Source: Chromatiaceae bacterium (GTDB taxonomy: Bacteria; Pseudomonadota; Gammaproteobacteria; Chromatiales; Chromatiaceae). From it: a stretch of 10,768 nt of DNA. Below, in pieces: positions 1 through 8,292 of the stretch (its first letter is position 1; each line of letters begins with the position of its first letter). The translations under genes and the position numbers were made by a program. The stretch is taken from the NCBI GenBank assembly GCA_016880695.1, contig JAEHCY010000212.1, positions 1 through 10,768 on the forward strand. The letters run 5' to 3'. The notes under the pieces are model-generated. The model ran no database searches and was not told the DNA's origin. It was given only the letters and a program-made list of their open reading frames with translations.

Positions 1-57
1 AGCGAACGCAGCGTCTATCGGCTGATCCAACGCTACCAACTGACCCACGTCGCCTAG
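1..57 (+). CDS. C-terminal end of a protein with a probable Fis-type helix-turn-helix (partial)
   Basis: Only the last 18 codons and the TAG stop are in the window; the reading frame enters from the left edge. The visible residues, SERSVYRLIQRYQLTHVA, resemble the recognition helix and tail of Fis-type DNA-binding domains that end many sigma-54-dependent activators (pattern G-x-S-x-x-T/S-L/V-Y-R-x-I/L-x-x-Y). If so, this is the DNA-contacting end of a transcriptional activator. Eighteen residues are too few to rule out another helix-turn-helix family or chance similarity. The frame is clean, with GC-rich third codon positions. Confidence 0.4.
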   Translation, partial: SERSVYRLIQRYQLTHVA

Positions 58-113
58 CGCGCGCCGACCGCGAGCCCTTGTTGGCCTGAGCCACCGGGAT
101 GCGCGCGGTCGAG

Positions 114-131
114 TCCAGGAAAACCCCTGGG
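114..131 (+). terminator. Possible weak terminator hairpin after the first gene
   Basis: TCCAGG (114-119) can pair with CCTGGG (126-131) across a six-base loop, giving 6 bp with one G-U pair. No T run follows directly; the nearest is TTTT at 141-144. The hairpin lies 57 bases after the stop at 57, which is a reasonable place for a terminator, but as an intrinsic terminator it is poor. Confidence 0.2.
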
Positions 132-142
132 GAGAAACTATT

Positions 143-170
143 TTAGCAATTCGTTAATTAGTATTATTAT
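143..170 (+). promoter_or_regulatory. Candidate sigma-70 promoter for the secreted-protein gene
   Basis: Within the AT-rich island, TTAGCA (143-148; 4 of 6 matches to TTGACA) is followed after 16 bases by TATTAT (165-170; 5 of 6 matches to TATAAT). Transcription would start near 177 and leave a leader of 200-250 bases before the next plus-strand gene. AT-rich DNA gives chance matches easily, and the minus strand also has a TAAAAT here, so the direction is not certain. Confidence 0.35.
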
Positions 171-423
171 CTTCATACGATTTTGCCTGCTCGGCCGCCC
201 GCGGGGCGGAGACAGTGAGCGGCCCTCGGTGGGGCGCCTTCGCCTGCGGCAGTTGTGCTAGCGAGCACCCCAACAATCGAAATCGGTTTGGAGGTCCCGC
301 CGATCCCCGCCCCCGCACGGGAACCCTTGGGGACCACTGCAACACCAGGGAAAACCGCAGCGATCACGCCTGACGATGACGGTCTCGGCTCACCTCCCCG
401 TACTCAAACTCCGCTCTCGGGCG

Positions 424-879
424 ATGGGCACCACTCGCGCGGGTCTGCTGATCGCGCTCTGCGCCTCGGTATACGCCTACGCCGACGATGGCCGAGAGAC
501 CCCGTTGCCACAGGCGGCCGAGGCAGAAGGCGAGGCCATCGGCCGCCCGGCCCCCTGGCTAGACGAGGTGCGCGCCCAACGCCAGGCCTCGGAGGCCCGC
601 CGGGAAGCGACGCGCAAGGCAATGGATACCCACCGCCGCTGGATCGACCCCTGGGGCGCCGCGCAGCGCGAGGCGCGGGAGAAAGAAATAGACCAGCGCC
701 GTCAGGCCACGCGGGAACGAATCGAGCAGGAACGGGAGCAACTGCGTGCGCGACGCCCGCCGATCGCTCCCTTCCCAGAGATACCGCCACCTCCGGTCCC
801 GCCCTGGGGGGAGCCCCAGGAGTCCTTCGGAACCGAACCGCCCGGTTGGGACAACCGCTGGTACTACCAGGGCTACTGA
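424..879 (+). CDS. Small secreted Arg/Glu-rich protein of unknown function
   Basis: I do not recognise this protein. From the ATG at 424 it has 151 residues. The N-terminus MGTTRAGLLIALCASVYAYA is a textbook signal peptide: a short n-region with Arg, a hydrophobic core and an A-Y-A cleavage motif before DD, so export to the periplasm or beyond is likely. The middle (about residues 45-110) is rich in Arg, Glu, Gln and Ala with no Pro or Gly runs, and probably forms a long charged helix or coiled coil. The last 40 residues are Pro-rich and end in an aromatic tail (W-D-N-R-W-Y-Y-Q-G-Y). An in-frame ATG at 376 would add 16 residues. I prefer 424 because it gives a normal-length signal peptide; neither start has a clear ribosome binding site. 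Codon use is GC-rich like its neighbours. A good terminator follows at 1006-1030. Confidence 0.65.
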   Translation: MGTTRAGLLIALCASVYAYADDGRETPLPQAAEAEGEAIGRPAPWLDEVRAQRQASEARREATRKAMDTHRRWIDPWGAAQREAREKEIDQRRQATRERIEQEREQLRARRPPIAPFPEIPPPPVPPWGEPQESFGTEPPGWDNRWYYQGY

Positions 880-1005
880 GCGGTTGCGAAGAAACCCGCG
901 CGCGGGGCATGAGCACAGCTCGCCCGGCGGACAATTCCCGAGAAAAAACCGCGAGATAGGCTAGGGACACGGGGGTGGACGCCCGCATCGGGTCGCGCAG
1001 AAGAT

Positions 1006-1030
1006 AGGCTCACCACCGCTGAGCCTTTTC
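1006..1030 (+). terminator. Rho-independent terminator downstream of the secreted-protein gene
   Basis: AGGCTCA (1006-1012) pairs perfectly with TGAGCCT (1020-1026) across a 7-base loop, and the stem runs into TTTT (1026-1029). This is a classic intrinsic terminator for plus-strand transcription coming from the gene ending at 879. It overlaps the last codons and the stop of the opposite-strand VOC gene. Read on the minus strand the stem is followed by ATCTTCT, so some bidirectional termination is possible. Confidence 0.55.
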
Positions 1031-1420
1031 TGGGGAGCTTCGGTCGTGCACTTCGGCAACGAGTTCCAGCGCGTTTCCATCGGGATCGCGGCAAAACAAC
1101 GCAGCCCGACCCGATCGGCTGCGGGTATAGGCGATCCCGGCGCGATCGAGCCGCTGGGCCAACCGCGCGAGGTCGGTCACCGTCAAGGCGACGTGCCGAT
1201 CGCGTCCACCGTGGAGCGGTCGCCCCGCGGTGGGGTCCGGATTGGGAAGCTCCAGCAGGTGGATCTGCCGATTCCCCACCCACAACCAAGCGCCGGGATA
1301 GCCGAGATCGGGGCGGTTGTTGTCGCGCTCCAACCCCAGCACATCCCCATAGAAGACCATCGCCCTTGGGGTATCGCTGACCAACAGGCTGACGTGGTGA
1401 AGATCGCTAACGGGCCCCAT
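1010..1420 (-). CDS. VOC-superfamily (glyoxalase/dioxygenase-like) metalloprotein
   Basis: A 136-residue protein of the vicinal oxygen chelate superfamily. Two beta-alpha-beta-beta-beta modules can be read: the first starts at DLHHVSLLVSD (residues 6-16) and the second at DRHVALTVTD (74-83). The usual four metal ligand positions are present: His8 or His9, Glu57 (LLELP), His76 and Glu119. The signature FCRDPDGNALEL (109-120) is typical. Substrate specificity cannot be read; members include glyoxalase I, extradiol dioxygenases and fosfomycin-resistance enzymes, and the short single-domain form suggests a lyase-like or uncharacterised member acting as a dimer. I chose the ATG at 1420. An in-frame GTG at 1438 would add six residues, and neither start has a strong ribosome binding site. 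The gene is divergent from dapC and its 3' end overlaps a plus-strand terminator. Confidence 0.85.
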   Translation of the reverse strand: MGPVSDLHHVSLLVSDTPRAMVFYGDVLGLERDNNRPDLGYPGAWLWVGNRQIHLLELPNPDPTAGRPLHGGRDRHVALTVTDLARLAQRLDRAGIAYTRSRSGRAALFCRDPDGNALELVAEVHDRSSPEKAQRW

Positions 1421-1479
1421 GTCGTCTCGGCGCCGCACCGGGAGAGGTATAAAGATATCCCAAACAAAACCATCTCACC

Positions 1480-1485
1480 TATACT
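1480..1485 (+). promoter_or_regulatory. Candidate -10 element for the dapC-dapD-dapE cluster
   Basis: TATACT matches the sigma-70 -10 consensus at 5 of 6 positions and lies in a locally AT-richer divergent intergenic region (1421-1538). Transcription would begin near 1492, 47 bases before dapC. No good -35 hexamer stands 16-18 bases upstream, so the promoter would be weak or activator-dependent. The region also has TATA-like sequence at 1448-1458 that could serve the divergent VOC gene, but I could not find a convincing pair there. Confidence 0.3.
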
Positions 1486-1538
1486 AACCTGCCCGACGCA
1501 GGGCCGGGATCCTGCTGGCAACCCAATTTGCCTGACCC

Positions 1539-2735
1539 ATGAATCCAGACCTGGCCAAGCTCCAGCCCTACCCTTTCGAGAAGCTCGCCGCCCTCAAGTC
1601 GGGCGTCACCCCGCCTGCGGACCTCGCCCCGATCACCCTGTCGATCGGTGAACCGAAGCACCCCACCCCGGGGTTGATATCCGCGGCCGTGCGCGATCAT
1701 CTGCATTACCTCGCCACCTATCCCACCACACGGGGAATCGCAGCGCTCCGGGAGGCCATCGTCAGGTGGCTTGAGCGGCGTTATCGGCTTCCGCTGGAGA
1801 CTCTTCACCCCGACCATCACGTCCTTCCCGTGAACGGTACCCGGGAGGCCTTGTTCGCCTTCGCCCAAGCGGTGATCGACCGCCAGCGCAAACCCCTGGT
1901 GCTGATGCCCAACCCCTTCTATCAGATCTACGAGGGCGCCGCCCTGCTCGCCGGAGCCAGCCCGATCTATCTGCCCTGTACCCCCGCGACCGGCCTCATC
2001 CCGAACTTCTCTCGGGTTACGCCGGAAACCTGGAAGCGCTGTCAACTGCTCTACCTCTGCTCGCCAGGAAACCCCACCGGGGCGGTGATCCCGCTGGAGA
2101 CCCTGCAACGGCTGATTGAGCTGGCCCAACAGCACGACTTCGTCATCGCCGCAGACGAATGCTACTCCGAGCTCTTTTTCGATGAAGCCGATCCGCCGGT
2201 GGGACTGCTGCAGGCCGCGGCGGCCATGGGACTGCGAAGCTTTCGCCGCTGCGTGGTCTTCCATAGCCTGTCCAAGCGCTCCAATGCCCCCGGCCTGCGC
2301 TCAGGCTTCGTCGCCGGCGACGCTGAGATCATCGACCGCTTTGCCCTCTACCGCACCTATCACGGCTGCGCCATGCCGCTGCAGCACCAGGTGGCCAGTA
2401 CCCTCGCTTGGGGTGACGAGGCCCACGTCGTCGCCAACCGCGCGCTCTATCGGGAAAAGTTCGCTCAGGTGCTGGAGATCCTCGCCAGCGCGCTTCCGGT
2501 CACTCGCCCCCAGGCCGGCTTTTACCTGTGGCCGGAAACCCCCATTGACGACACCGCCTTCACCCGCGACCTGTTCCAGGCGGAGAATGTCACCGTACTG
2601 CCGGGCAGCTTCCTCTCCCGTGAGGTCGAGGGGGAGAATCCTGGGGCTGGCCGCATTCGCCTGGCCTTGGTGGCACCCCTCGACGAGTGCCTGGACGCCG
2701 CCCATCGGCTGCGCCGTTTTCTGGAGCGGTTTTAG
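1539..2735 (+). CDS. dapC: N-succinyldiaminopimelate aminotransferase (DapC)
   Basis: A class I/II PLP-dependent aminotransferase of 398 residues. Its family is expected to convert N-succinyl-2-amino-6-ketopimelate plus glutamate to N-succinyl-LL-2,6-diaminopimelate in the succinylase branch of lysine and peptidoglycan-precursor synthesis. Visible landmarks are the N-terminal [13 protein letters not shown] stretch, SPGNPTG (175-181, with Asn178), AADECYSE (Asp206 for the PLP ring nitrogen, Tyr209), the Schiff-base lysine Lys246 in HSLSKRSN, Arg254 for the phosphate, and GRIRLAL (371-377), whose Arg374 should hold the substrate carboxylate. Placement directly upstream of dapD and dapE singles out DapC among similar aminotransferases such as ArgD or AspC. 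The start at 1539 fits the family N-terminus but lacks a clear ribosome binding site. Confidence 0.93.
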   Translation: MNPDLAKLQPYPFEKLAALKSGVTPPADLAPITLSIGEPKHPTPGLISAAVRDHLHYLATYPTTRGIAALREAIVRWLERRYRLPLETLHPDHHVLPVNGTREALFAFAQAVIDRQRKPLVLMPNPFYQIYEGAALLAGASPIYLPCTPATGLIPNFSRVTPETWKRCQLLYLCSPGNPTGAVIPLETLQRLIELAQQHDFVIAADECYSELFFDEADPPVGLLQAAAAMGLRSFRRCVVFHSLSKRSNAPGLRSGFVAGDAEIIDRFALYRTYHGCAMPLQHQVASTLAWGDEAHVVANRALYREKFAQVLEILASALPVTRPQAGFYLWPETPIDDTAFTRDLFQAENVTVLPGSFLSREVEGENPGAGRIRLALVAPLDECLDAAHRLRRFLERF

Positions 2736-2779
2736 CCCGATCCGCGCACCCTATCGCCTTTCATCATCGGAGCCAAAAC

Positions 2780-3601
2780 ATGAGCGACCCCCGGACCATC
2801 ATCAGCGATGCCTTCGAGCACCGAGCTGAGCTCAACCCCCGAAACGTCGGCACCCAGATTCGCGATGCGGTCATGGAGACCCTCGAACGTCTCGATCGCG
2901 GTGAGCTGCGGGTGGCGGAAAAGCGCGACGGCCAGTGGGTTGTCAACGACTGGGTGAAGATGGCGGTAGTGCTGTACTTCCGCATCGAGGACAACCATTT
3001 CATCAAGGGCGGCTTCACCAACTACTACGATAAGGTGCCCTCGAAATACGCCGACCTAAGCTCGCGGGAGTTTCGCGACGGCGGCGTGCGCGTGGTGCCA
3101 CCCGCCACGGCGCGCAAGGGTGCCTACATCGCGCCGGGCTGCGTGCTGATGCCCTCCTACGTCAACATCGGCGCCTATGTGGACACGGGTACCATGGTGG
3201 ACACCTGGGCCACCGTCGGCTCCTGTGCGCAGATCGGCAAAAACGTCCACCTCTCTGGCGGTGTGGGTATCGGGGGGGTGCTCGAGCCGGTGCAGGCGGC
3301 GCCCACCGTCATCGAGGACAACTGCTTCATCGGGGCACGCTCCGAGGTGGTGGAAGGGGTCGTGGTCGAGGAAGGCTCCGTGCTGTCCATGGGGGTTTTC
3401 ATCGGGGCCAGCACCAAGATCTATAACCGTTCTACGGGCGAGATCCTCTACGGCCGGGTTCCGGCCGGATCGGTGGTGGTCCCGGGCAGCCTGCCGGCGA
3501 AGGACGGGAGCCACAGCCTCTACTGTGCGGTAATCATCAAGCAGGTGGACGCCCGCACCCGCGGCAAGGTGGGTATCAATGAGCTGTTGCGCGACATCTA
3601 G
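2780..3601 (+). CDS. dapD: 2,3,4,5-tetrahydropyridine-2,6-dicarboxylate N-succinyltransferase (DapD)
   Basis: A 273-residue cytoplasmic enzyme that transfers succinyl from succinyl-CoA to tetrahydrodipicolinate, the first committed step of the succinylase branch. The protein has an N-terminal helical domain (about 1-105) and then a left-handed parallel beta-helix of hexapeptide repeats (about 112-240), seen as [34 protein letters not shown] and [16 protein letters not shown]. Length and residues match the E. coli enzyme (274 residues), which acts as a trimer. The ATG at 2780 has GGAG seven bases upstream; an in-frame ATG at 2687 would overlap dapC and is not needed by the family. It lies 44 bases after dapC, most likely in the same transcript. 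Confidence 0.96.
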   Translation: MSDPRTIISDAFEHRAELNPRNVGTQIRDAVMETLERLDRGELRVAEKRDGQWVVNDWVKMAVVLYFRIEDNHFIKGGFTNYYDKVPSKYADLSSREFRDGGVRVVPPATARKGAYIAPGCVLMPSYVNIGAYVDTGTMVDTWATVGSCAQIGKNVHLSGGVGIGGVLEPVQAAPTVIEDNCFIGARSEVVEGVVVEEGSVLSMGVFIGASTKIYNRSTGEILYGRVPAGSVVVPGSLPAKDGSHSLYCAVIIKQVDARTRGKVGINELLRDI

Positions 3602-3645
3602 CCGAAGACACCGCCCAGCGTGCCCGTCCTCGCCCGGGTTCCCAC

Positions 3646-3668
3646 GGCGACAGCCAGGGCTGTCCGCC
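3646..3668 (+). repeat. Inverted repeat in the dapD-dapE gap
   Basis: GGCG-ACAGCC (3646-3655) faces GGCTGT-C-CGCC (3658-3668), giving about nine pairs with one bulged C and a four-base loop once the innermost pair opens. It sits 28 bases before the dapE start and has no T run, so it is not a standard terminator. It may stabilise mRNA or modulate dapE translation. Confidence 0.4.
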
Positions 3669-3683
3669 GCGTCTCGCCCTTAA

Positions 3684-5092
<1,409 letters not shown>

Positions 5093-5095
5093 GGC

Positions 5096-5905
5096 TTACC
5101 CTCCAAAAAGCCGGCTGAAAAAACCCTTCTTCTGGACATCCAGAAATCGATGCGGCAGGTCGTCACCAAGATAACGGGCGACCACATCCGCGTAGGCCTG
5201 ACCCGCATCGGAGGTGCGATCCAGAATCACCGGCACACCCGAGTTGGAGGCGTTAAGTACCGTCTTCGACTCAGGGACCACGCCCAGCAACTGCATCGAG
5301 AGAATCTCCTGAACATCCTCGACGCTCAGCATCTCGCCCTTCACCACCCGTTCGGGTGCGTAGCGCGTAATCAACAGATACTCCCTGATCGGCTGGGCAT
5401 TGTTCTCCGCCCGGCGGGACTTGCTCGAGAGCAGTCCGAGCATGCGATCGGAATCGCGCACCGAGGAGACCTCCGGATTGGTGACGACGAGGGCGTCATC
5501 GGCAAAGTACATGGCCATCATGGCCCCTCGTTCGATGCCTGCCGGGGAATCGCACACCACATAATCGAACGTCTGTGAGAGTTGCTCCAGCACCCGCCCG
5601 ACCCCTTCCTTGGTGAGCGCGTCTTTGTCCCTGGTCTGGGAGGCCGGCAGGACGTAGAGGTTATCGTTGCGTTTGTCCCGAATCAGGGCCTGGTTGAGAT
5701 TGGCCTCGCCGTTGATGACGTTGACGAAGTCGTAGACCACGCGCCGCTCGCAGCCCATGATCAGGTCCAGATTGCGCAGGCCGACGTCGAAGTCGATCAC
5801 GGCGGTGCGATAGCCGCGTTCCGCCAAGCCCATGGCCACGGCCGCACTGGTGGTGGTCTTACCCACACCCCCCTTGCCAGAAGTCACAACGATGATGCGT
5901 GCCAA
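5096..5905 (-). CDS. minD: Septum site-determining ATPase MinD
   Basis: A deviant Walker A ATPase of 269 residues that dimerises with ATP on the inner membrane, recruits MinC and is released by MinE. From the TTG at 5905, SGKGGVGKTT gives the signature Lys11 and the P-loop Lys16; DFDVGLRNLDL gives Asp38 and Asp40; and the C-terminal amphipathic membrane anchor reads KKGFFSRLFGG. All match E. coli MinD (270 residues). I chose TTG because it gives the standard N-terminus (M)ARIIVVTSGKGG and has GAGG eight bases upstream. An in-frame ATG at 5935 would add ten charged residues absent from typical MinD, and its G-rich upstream sequence abuts the start codon. It is the middle gene of minC-minD-minE, 47 bases after minC. 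Confidence 0.95.
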   Translation of the reverse strand: MARIIVVTSGKGGVGKTTTSAAVAMGLAERGYRTAVIDFDVGLRNLDLIMGCERRVVYDFVNVINGEANLNQALIRDKRNDNLYVLPASQTRDKDALTKEGVGRVLEQLSQTFDYVVCDSPAGIERGAMMAMYFADDALVVTNPEVSSVRDSDRMLGLLSSKSRRAENNAQPIREYLLITRYAPERVVKGEMLSVEDVQEILSMQLLGVVPESKTVLNASNSGVPVILDRTSDAGQAYADVVARYLGDDLPHRFLDVQKKGFFSRLFGG

Positions 5906-5952
5906 ATCTCTTTCCTCGATTTCCGTGTGGTTCATCCCCCCTCCCCGATACC

Positions 5953-6702
5953 TTACAACCTATCGATGTGGAGGGTCCTCTCGTTCAGGTACACCTGTGC
6001 CGGCTGCCCTTTGATTTCGGGTCCGATATTCTCGCTGATGCGGTAGTGGCCAGCCACGGACACCAGCTCGGCCTGCAGGTTCTGGCAGAAGATCCGTGCC
6101 TCCGTATTGCCCTTCATTCCGGCCAGCGCGCGACCGCGCAGGGCGCCGTAAATATGGATGTTACCATCCGCCATGATCTCCGCCCCCGAGCTCACCGCGC
6201 CCACCACCGTGAGGTCCGCCCCCGGGGCATAGATGCGCTGGCCCGAACGGACCGGTCGGGTAACCAGCTTGAAGCTCTCCGCTCCCGGCTTCGGCGCCGA
6301 GGGTTTCCCCGCCGGAGCCTCCGCCGCGGCTGCCTGTGGCTCAGCGGCCTCTGGGGCTCGGCGCACCACCGATTCCCCCAGAATGGCCAGCTCCATGGCC
6401 GCGGCGGCCTGGTTCTGTGCCGCCGTGCCCCCCCGAATGCCCACCGGAATCATGCCGTAGGCGCGTAACAGACCCACCAGCAGGGGAAACTCAACCGCTC
6501 CCTCTCCGGCGCGAAAGTCCTTGAGATCGACCACCACCGGTGCGTTATGGAAAAAATCCGGTGCCAGCTTGACCTTTGCCCCCAATTGCTCGGCCACCGC
6601 GTCCATGTCGTTGCCGAAGAGCCGGAGGACCGGCAATGTAAAGGTGCCGGCCTTGAGCTCAAACAGGGTCAGAGAGGACTGGGTATCTTGGTTTAGGGGC
6701 AT
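5953..6702 (-). CDS. minC: Septum formation inhibitor MinC
   Basis: A 249-residue inhibitor of FtsZ polymerisation that is carried to the poles by MinD. The N-terminal domain (about 10-108) contains ELKAGTFTLPVLRLF and APVVVDLKDF, followed by the GLLRAYGMIPVGIRGG strand-helix. An Ala/Pro/Glu-rich linker spans about 112-145. The C-terminal beta-helix domain (about 146-235) contains the MinD-contacting RSGQ (152-155) and the hallmark IYGALRGRALAGMKGN (184-199). The protein is longer than E. coli MinC (231 residues), mainly in the linker. It is the first gene of the min cluster and lies 127 bases downstream of hinT. I could not find a convincing promoter in that gap, nor more than a weak GGA before the start codon. 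Confidence 0.95.
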   Translation of the reverse strand: MPLNQDTQSSLTLFELKAGTFTLPVLRLFGNDMDAVAEQLGAKVKLAPDFFHNAPVVVDLKDFRAGEGAVEFPLLVGLLRAYGMIPVGIRGGTAAQNQAAAAMELAILGESVVRRAPEAAEPQAAAAEAPAGKPSAPKPGAESFKLVTRPVRSGQRIYAPGADLTVVGAVSSGAEIMADGNIHIYGALRGRALAGMKGNTEARIFCQNLQAELVSVAGHYRISENIGPEIKGQPAQVYLNERTLHIDRL

Positions 6703-6816
6703 GAGCTTATCCGACTCGCTGGCGCATTACGTCCAAGGAAACACTGGTCGTGGCGCCCATCCGCGTTTCGACGACCCTGCGGCCAGATCACGGGAGCACC
6801 CTGCGGACTGAACATC

Positions 6817-6837
6817 CCGGCTTAACGGATTAACCGG
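6817..6837 (-). repeat. Inverted repeat overlapping the hinT stop codon
   Basis: CCGG-C-TTAA (6817-6825) and TTAA-CCGG (6830-6837) form an 8-bp stem with one bulged C and a CGGA loop. The hinT TAA (6830-6832) lies inside one arm. No T run follows on the minus strand, so it may be an mRNA-stabilising 3' hairpin rather than a true terminator. It marks the boundary between hinT and the min cluster. Confidence 0.4.
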
Positions 6838-7174
6838 GCGGCCACCCCATGGGCCTGCCGCCAATCACGTGGAGATGGATGTGAAAGATAACCTGGCCGG
6901 CCTCGGCGTTGCAGTTCATCACCGTGCGATAACCGCGCTCGCTGATCCCATCGCGTAGCGCCACCTCCCTGGCCGCCAGGAACATGCGGCCGACCAGCGG
7001 CGAGCTCAGCTCGTCGAGATCATTGAGGGTGTCGATGTGGCGCTTGGGGATCACCAGGACATGGGTCGGCGCAAGTGGCGCAATATCGCGGAACGCCAGC
7101 ACTTCGTCGTCTTCATAGACCCGGTCGGCCTGCAATGCGCCGCTGGCGATCTTGCAGAAGATGCACTGATCCAA
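6830..7174 (-). CDS. hinT: HIT-family purine nucleoside phosphoramidase (HinT-like)
   Basis: A 114-residue histidine-triad protein. Homologues hydrolyse AMP-lysine and other adenosine phosphoramidates as cytoplasmic dimers; the physiological substrate is not settled. The triad is HIHLH (His98, His100, His102), with His100 the expected nucleophile, followed by the HinT-type tail VIGGRPMGWPPG. The N-terminal CIFC (Cys4, Cys7) is a CxxC seen in members that can bind zinc. I chose the TTG at 7174 because GGGAGGA stands six bases upstream and it gives the standard (M)DQCIFCKIASG start. A longer frame from TTG 7195 would place that ribosome binding site inside the coding sequence. It lies 21 bases after recR, so co-transcription is likely. 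The last codons overlap an inverted repeat. Confidence 0.93.
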   Translation of the reverse strand: MDQCIFCKIASGALQADRVYEDDEVLAFRDIAPLAPTHVLVIPKRHIDTLNDLDELSSPLVGRMFLAAREVALRDGISERGYRTVMNCNAEAGQVIFHIHLHVIGGRPMGWPPG

Positions 7175-7195
7175 GAGGGTTCCTCCCGTTCGCAA

Positions 7196-7789
7196 TCAGA
7201 CGTCGTGGCGACCGGTGAAGGCGTGCCGTAGGGTGCCACTGTCCACGTATTCGATCTCGCCCCCCACGGGAACGCCCTGCGCGATGCGCGTGGCCCGCAC
7301 CCCATGGTGGCGCGCCAGCTCGGCCAGGTAGTGCACGGTGGCCGCCCCCTCCACGGTGGGGTTCACCGCCAAGATCACCTCCCGCACCTCGCCTTCGGCA
7401 AGCCGAGCTGCGAACTCCTCGAGGCCAAGCTCCCGCGGGCCAATCCCGTCGAGGGGCGACAACCTCCCGCCCAGCACGAAATAGAGCCCACGATAATCCG
7501 TCGCCTGCTCGATGGCCATCACCTCGGAGGGGTTCTCGACCACGCACAGGAGCCCAACATTGCGCTCCGGGTTCGTGCAGAGGGCACAATCGCCCTGTTC
7601 GCTCAGGGTGCGACAGCGGCGACAACGACCGATCTTATCCATTGCCTCGGCCATCACCCGCGCCAAACGGCGACCGCCTTCCCGGTCCCGTTCGAGGAGA
7701 TGGAACGCCATGCGCTGCGCCGATTTCGGGCCGACGCCCGGGAGGCAGCGCAGGGCTTCGATGAGCACTCCGAGCAGCGGTCGCGACAT
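7196..7789 (-). CDS. recR: Recombination mediator protein RecR
   Basis: A 197-residue protein of the RecFOR pathway that, with RecO, loads RecA onto SSB-coated single-stranded DNA at gaps. It has an N-terminal helix-hairpin-helix ([21 protein letters not shown], residues 12-32, read as two halves around PGVGPKSA), a four-Cys zinc finger (Cys56, Cys59, Cys68, Cys71) and a Toprim domain from about 79 with Glu85 in VVENPSEV and NPTVEGAAT (143-151). The C-terminal motif [16 protein letters not shown] is also present. The length is close to E. coli RecR (201). The start lies three bases after the ybaB stop and has no obvious ribosome binding site, so it probably depends on translational coupling with ybaB. 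Confidence 0.96.
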   Translation of the reverse strand: MSRPLLGVLIEALRCLPGVGPKSAQRMAFHLLERDREGGRRLARVMAEAMDKIGRCRRCRTLSEQGDCALCTNPERNVGLLCVVENPSEVMAIEQATDYRGLYFVLGGRLSPLDGIGPRELGLEEFAARLAEGEVREVILAVNPTVEGAATVHYLAELARHHGVRATRIAQGVPVGGEIEYVDSGTLRHAFTGRHDV

Positions 7790-7792
7790 CGG

Positions 7793-8119
7793 TCAGAAGG
7801 GGAGCTTAAAGCCCGGGGGCAACGACAGCCCAGAGGTCAGGCTGGCCATGTTCTCCTGCATCTTGGCGGAGACTCGGTGCACTGCAGCATTCACGGCCGC
7901 GGCGACCAGGTCCTCGAGCATCTCCTTGTCGTCCGCCAACAGCGCTGGGTCGATCTGGACCCGCCGCACCTCGTGCTTGCCGTTCATGGTCACCGACACC
8001 ATGCCGCCGCCGGACTCGCCGGTCACCTCCTCCTGTGCCAGACGCTCCTGGGCCTTCTGTAGGTCCTCCTGCATCTTCTGCGCCTGCTTGAGGATGTTGC
8101 CAAGTCCTGCCTTCATCAT
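7793..8119 (-). CDS. ybaB: YbaB/EbfC family nucleoid-associated protein
   Basis: A 108-residue DNA-binding protein of the YbaB/EbfC family, which forms homodimers with a tweezer shape and binds DNA at the nucleoid. Sequence features are the N-terminal [20 protein letters not shown] helix, [19 protein letters not shown], the highly conserved [17 protein letters not shown] (64-80) and the C-terminal LPPGFKLPF. All align with E. coli YbaB. Two ATG codons stand in tandem at 8119 and 8116; GAGG eight bases before the first suits the longer form, and a second GAGG closer in suits the shorter. Position between dnaX and recR is the usual one in gammaproteobacteria. A 173-base gap, with no clear promoter that I could find, separates it from dnaX. 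Confidence 0.95.
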   Translation of the reverse strand: MMKAGLGNILKQAQKMQEDLQKAQERLAQEEVTGESGGGMVSVTMNGKHEVRRVQIDPALLADDKEMLEDLVAAAVNAAVHRVSAKMQENMASLTSGLSLPPGFKLPF

Positions 8120-8292
8120 TTACCTCACCTCACCCATTGCCGCTCGGTTGTCTGTCCGCACCTTTTGACCGCTTTGTTGCGCCACCCGATCGCTGCGCCC
8201 GGTCCTCGCCTTGCTCTTCCTGATCGGCTACCGCGACTTGCGGCGAGGGACCTTAGTGCTCGGGACGCACGCGACGATCGCTTCACCCTCTC

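Larger units (their letters stand above)
58..423. other. Gene-poor stretch with AT-rich island and one candidate promoter
   Basis: I see no convincing gene here. Open frames in this stretch on either strand are Pro/Arg/Gly-rich and have no recognisable domain. The stretch holds a short hairpin (114-131), an AT-rich island (about 139-185) and a candidate promoter, and otherwise GC-rich sequence with small palindromes such as GTGCT/AGCAC around 255-266. It probably separates the gene ending at 57 from the secreted-protein gene and serves as that gene's 5' region. Confidence 0.45.

Noticed and set aside
173..367. Minus-strand open frame of 64 codons in the gene-poor stretch
   Set aside because: Low-complexity Ala/Gly/Pro sequence with no ribosome binding site, running into the AT-rich promoter-like island; likely chance in GC-rich DNA.
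255..959. Long plus-strand open frame (234 codons) and a minus-strand frame at 404-988 overlapping the secreted-protein gene
   Set aside because: Both are Pro/Arg/Gly-rich with no domain or export signal. The frame at 424-879 has a signal peptide, coherent composition and a downstream terminator.
2687..2779. N-terminal extension of dapD to an ATG at 2687
   Set aside because: It would overlap the end of dapC, adds residues that known DapD proteins lack, and the ATG at 2780 has a good GGAG.
8120..8292. GCGATCG motifs occurring twice in the dnaX-ybaB gap, considered as operators or cyanobacterial HIP1-like repeats
   Set aside because: The motif is short, both copies are in different contexts without symmetric spacing, and such sequence is frequent in GC-rich DNA. 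No promoter or terminator could be supported in this gap.
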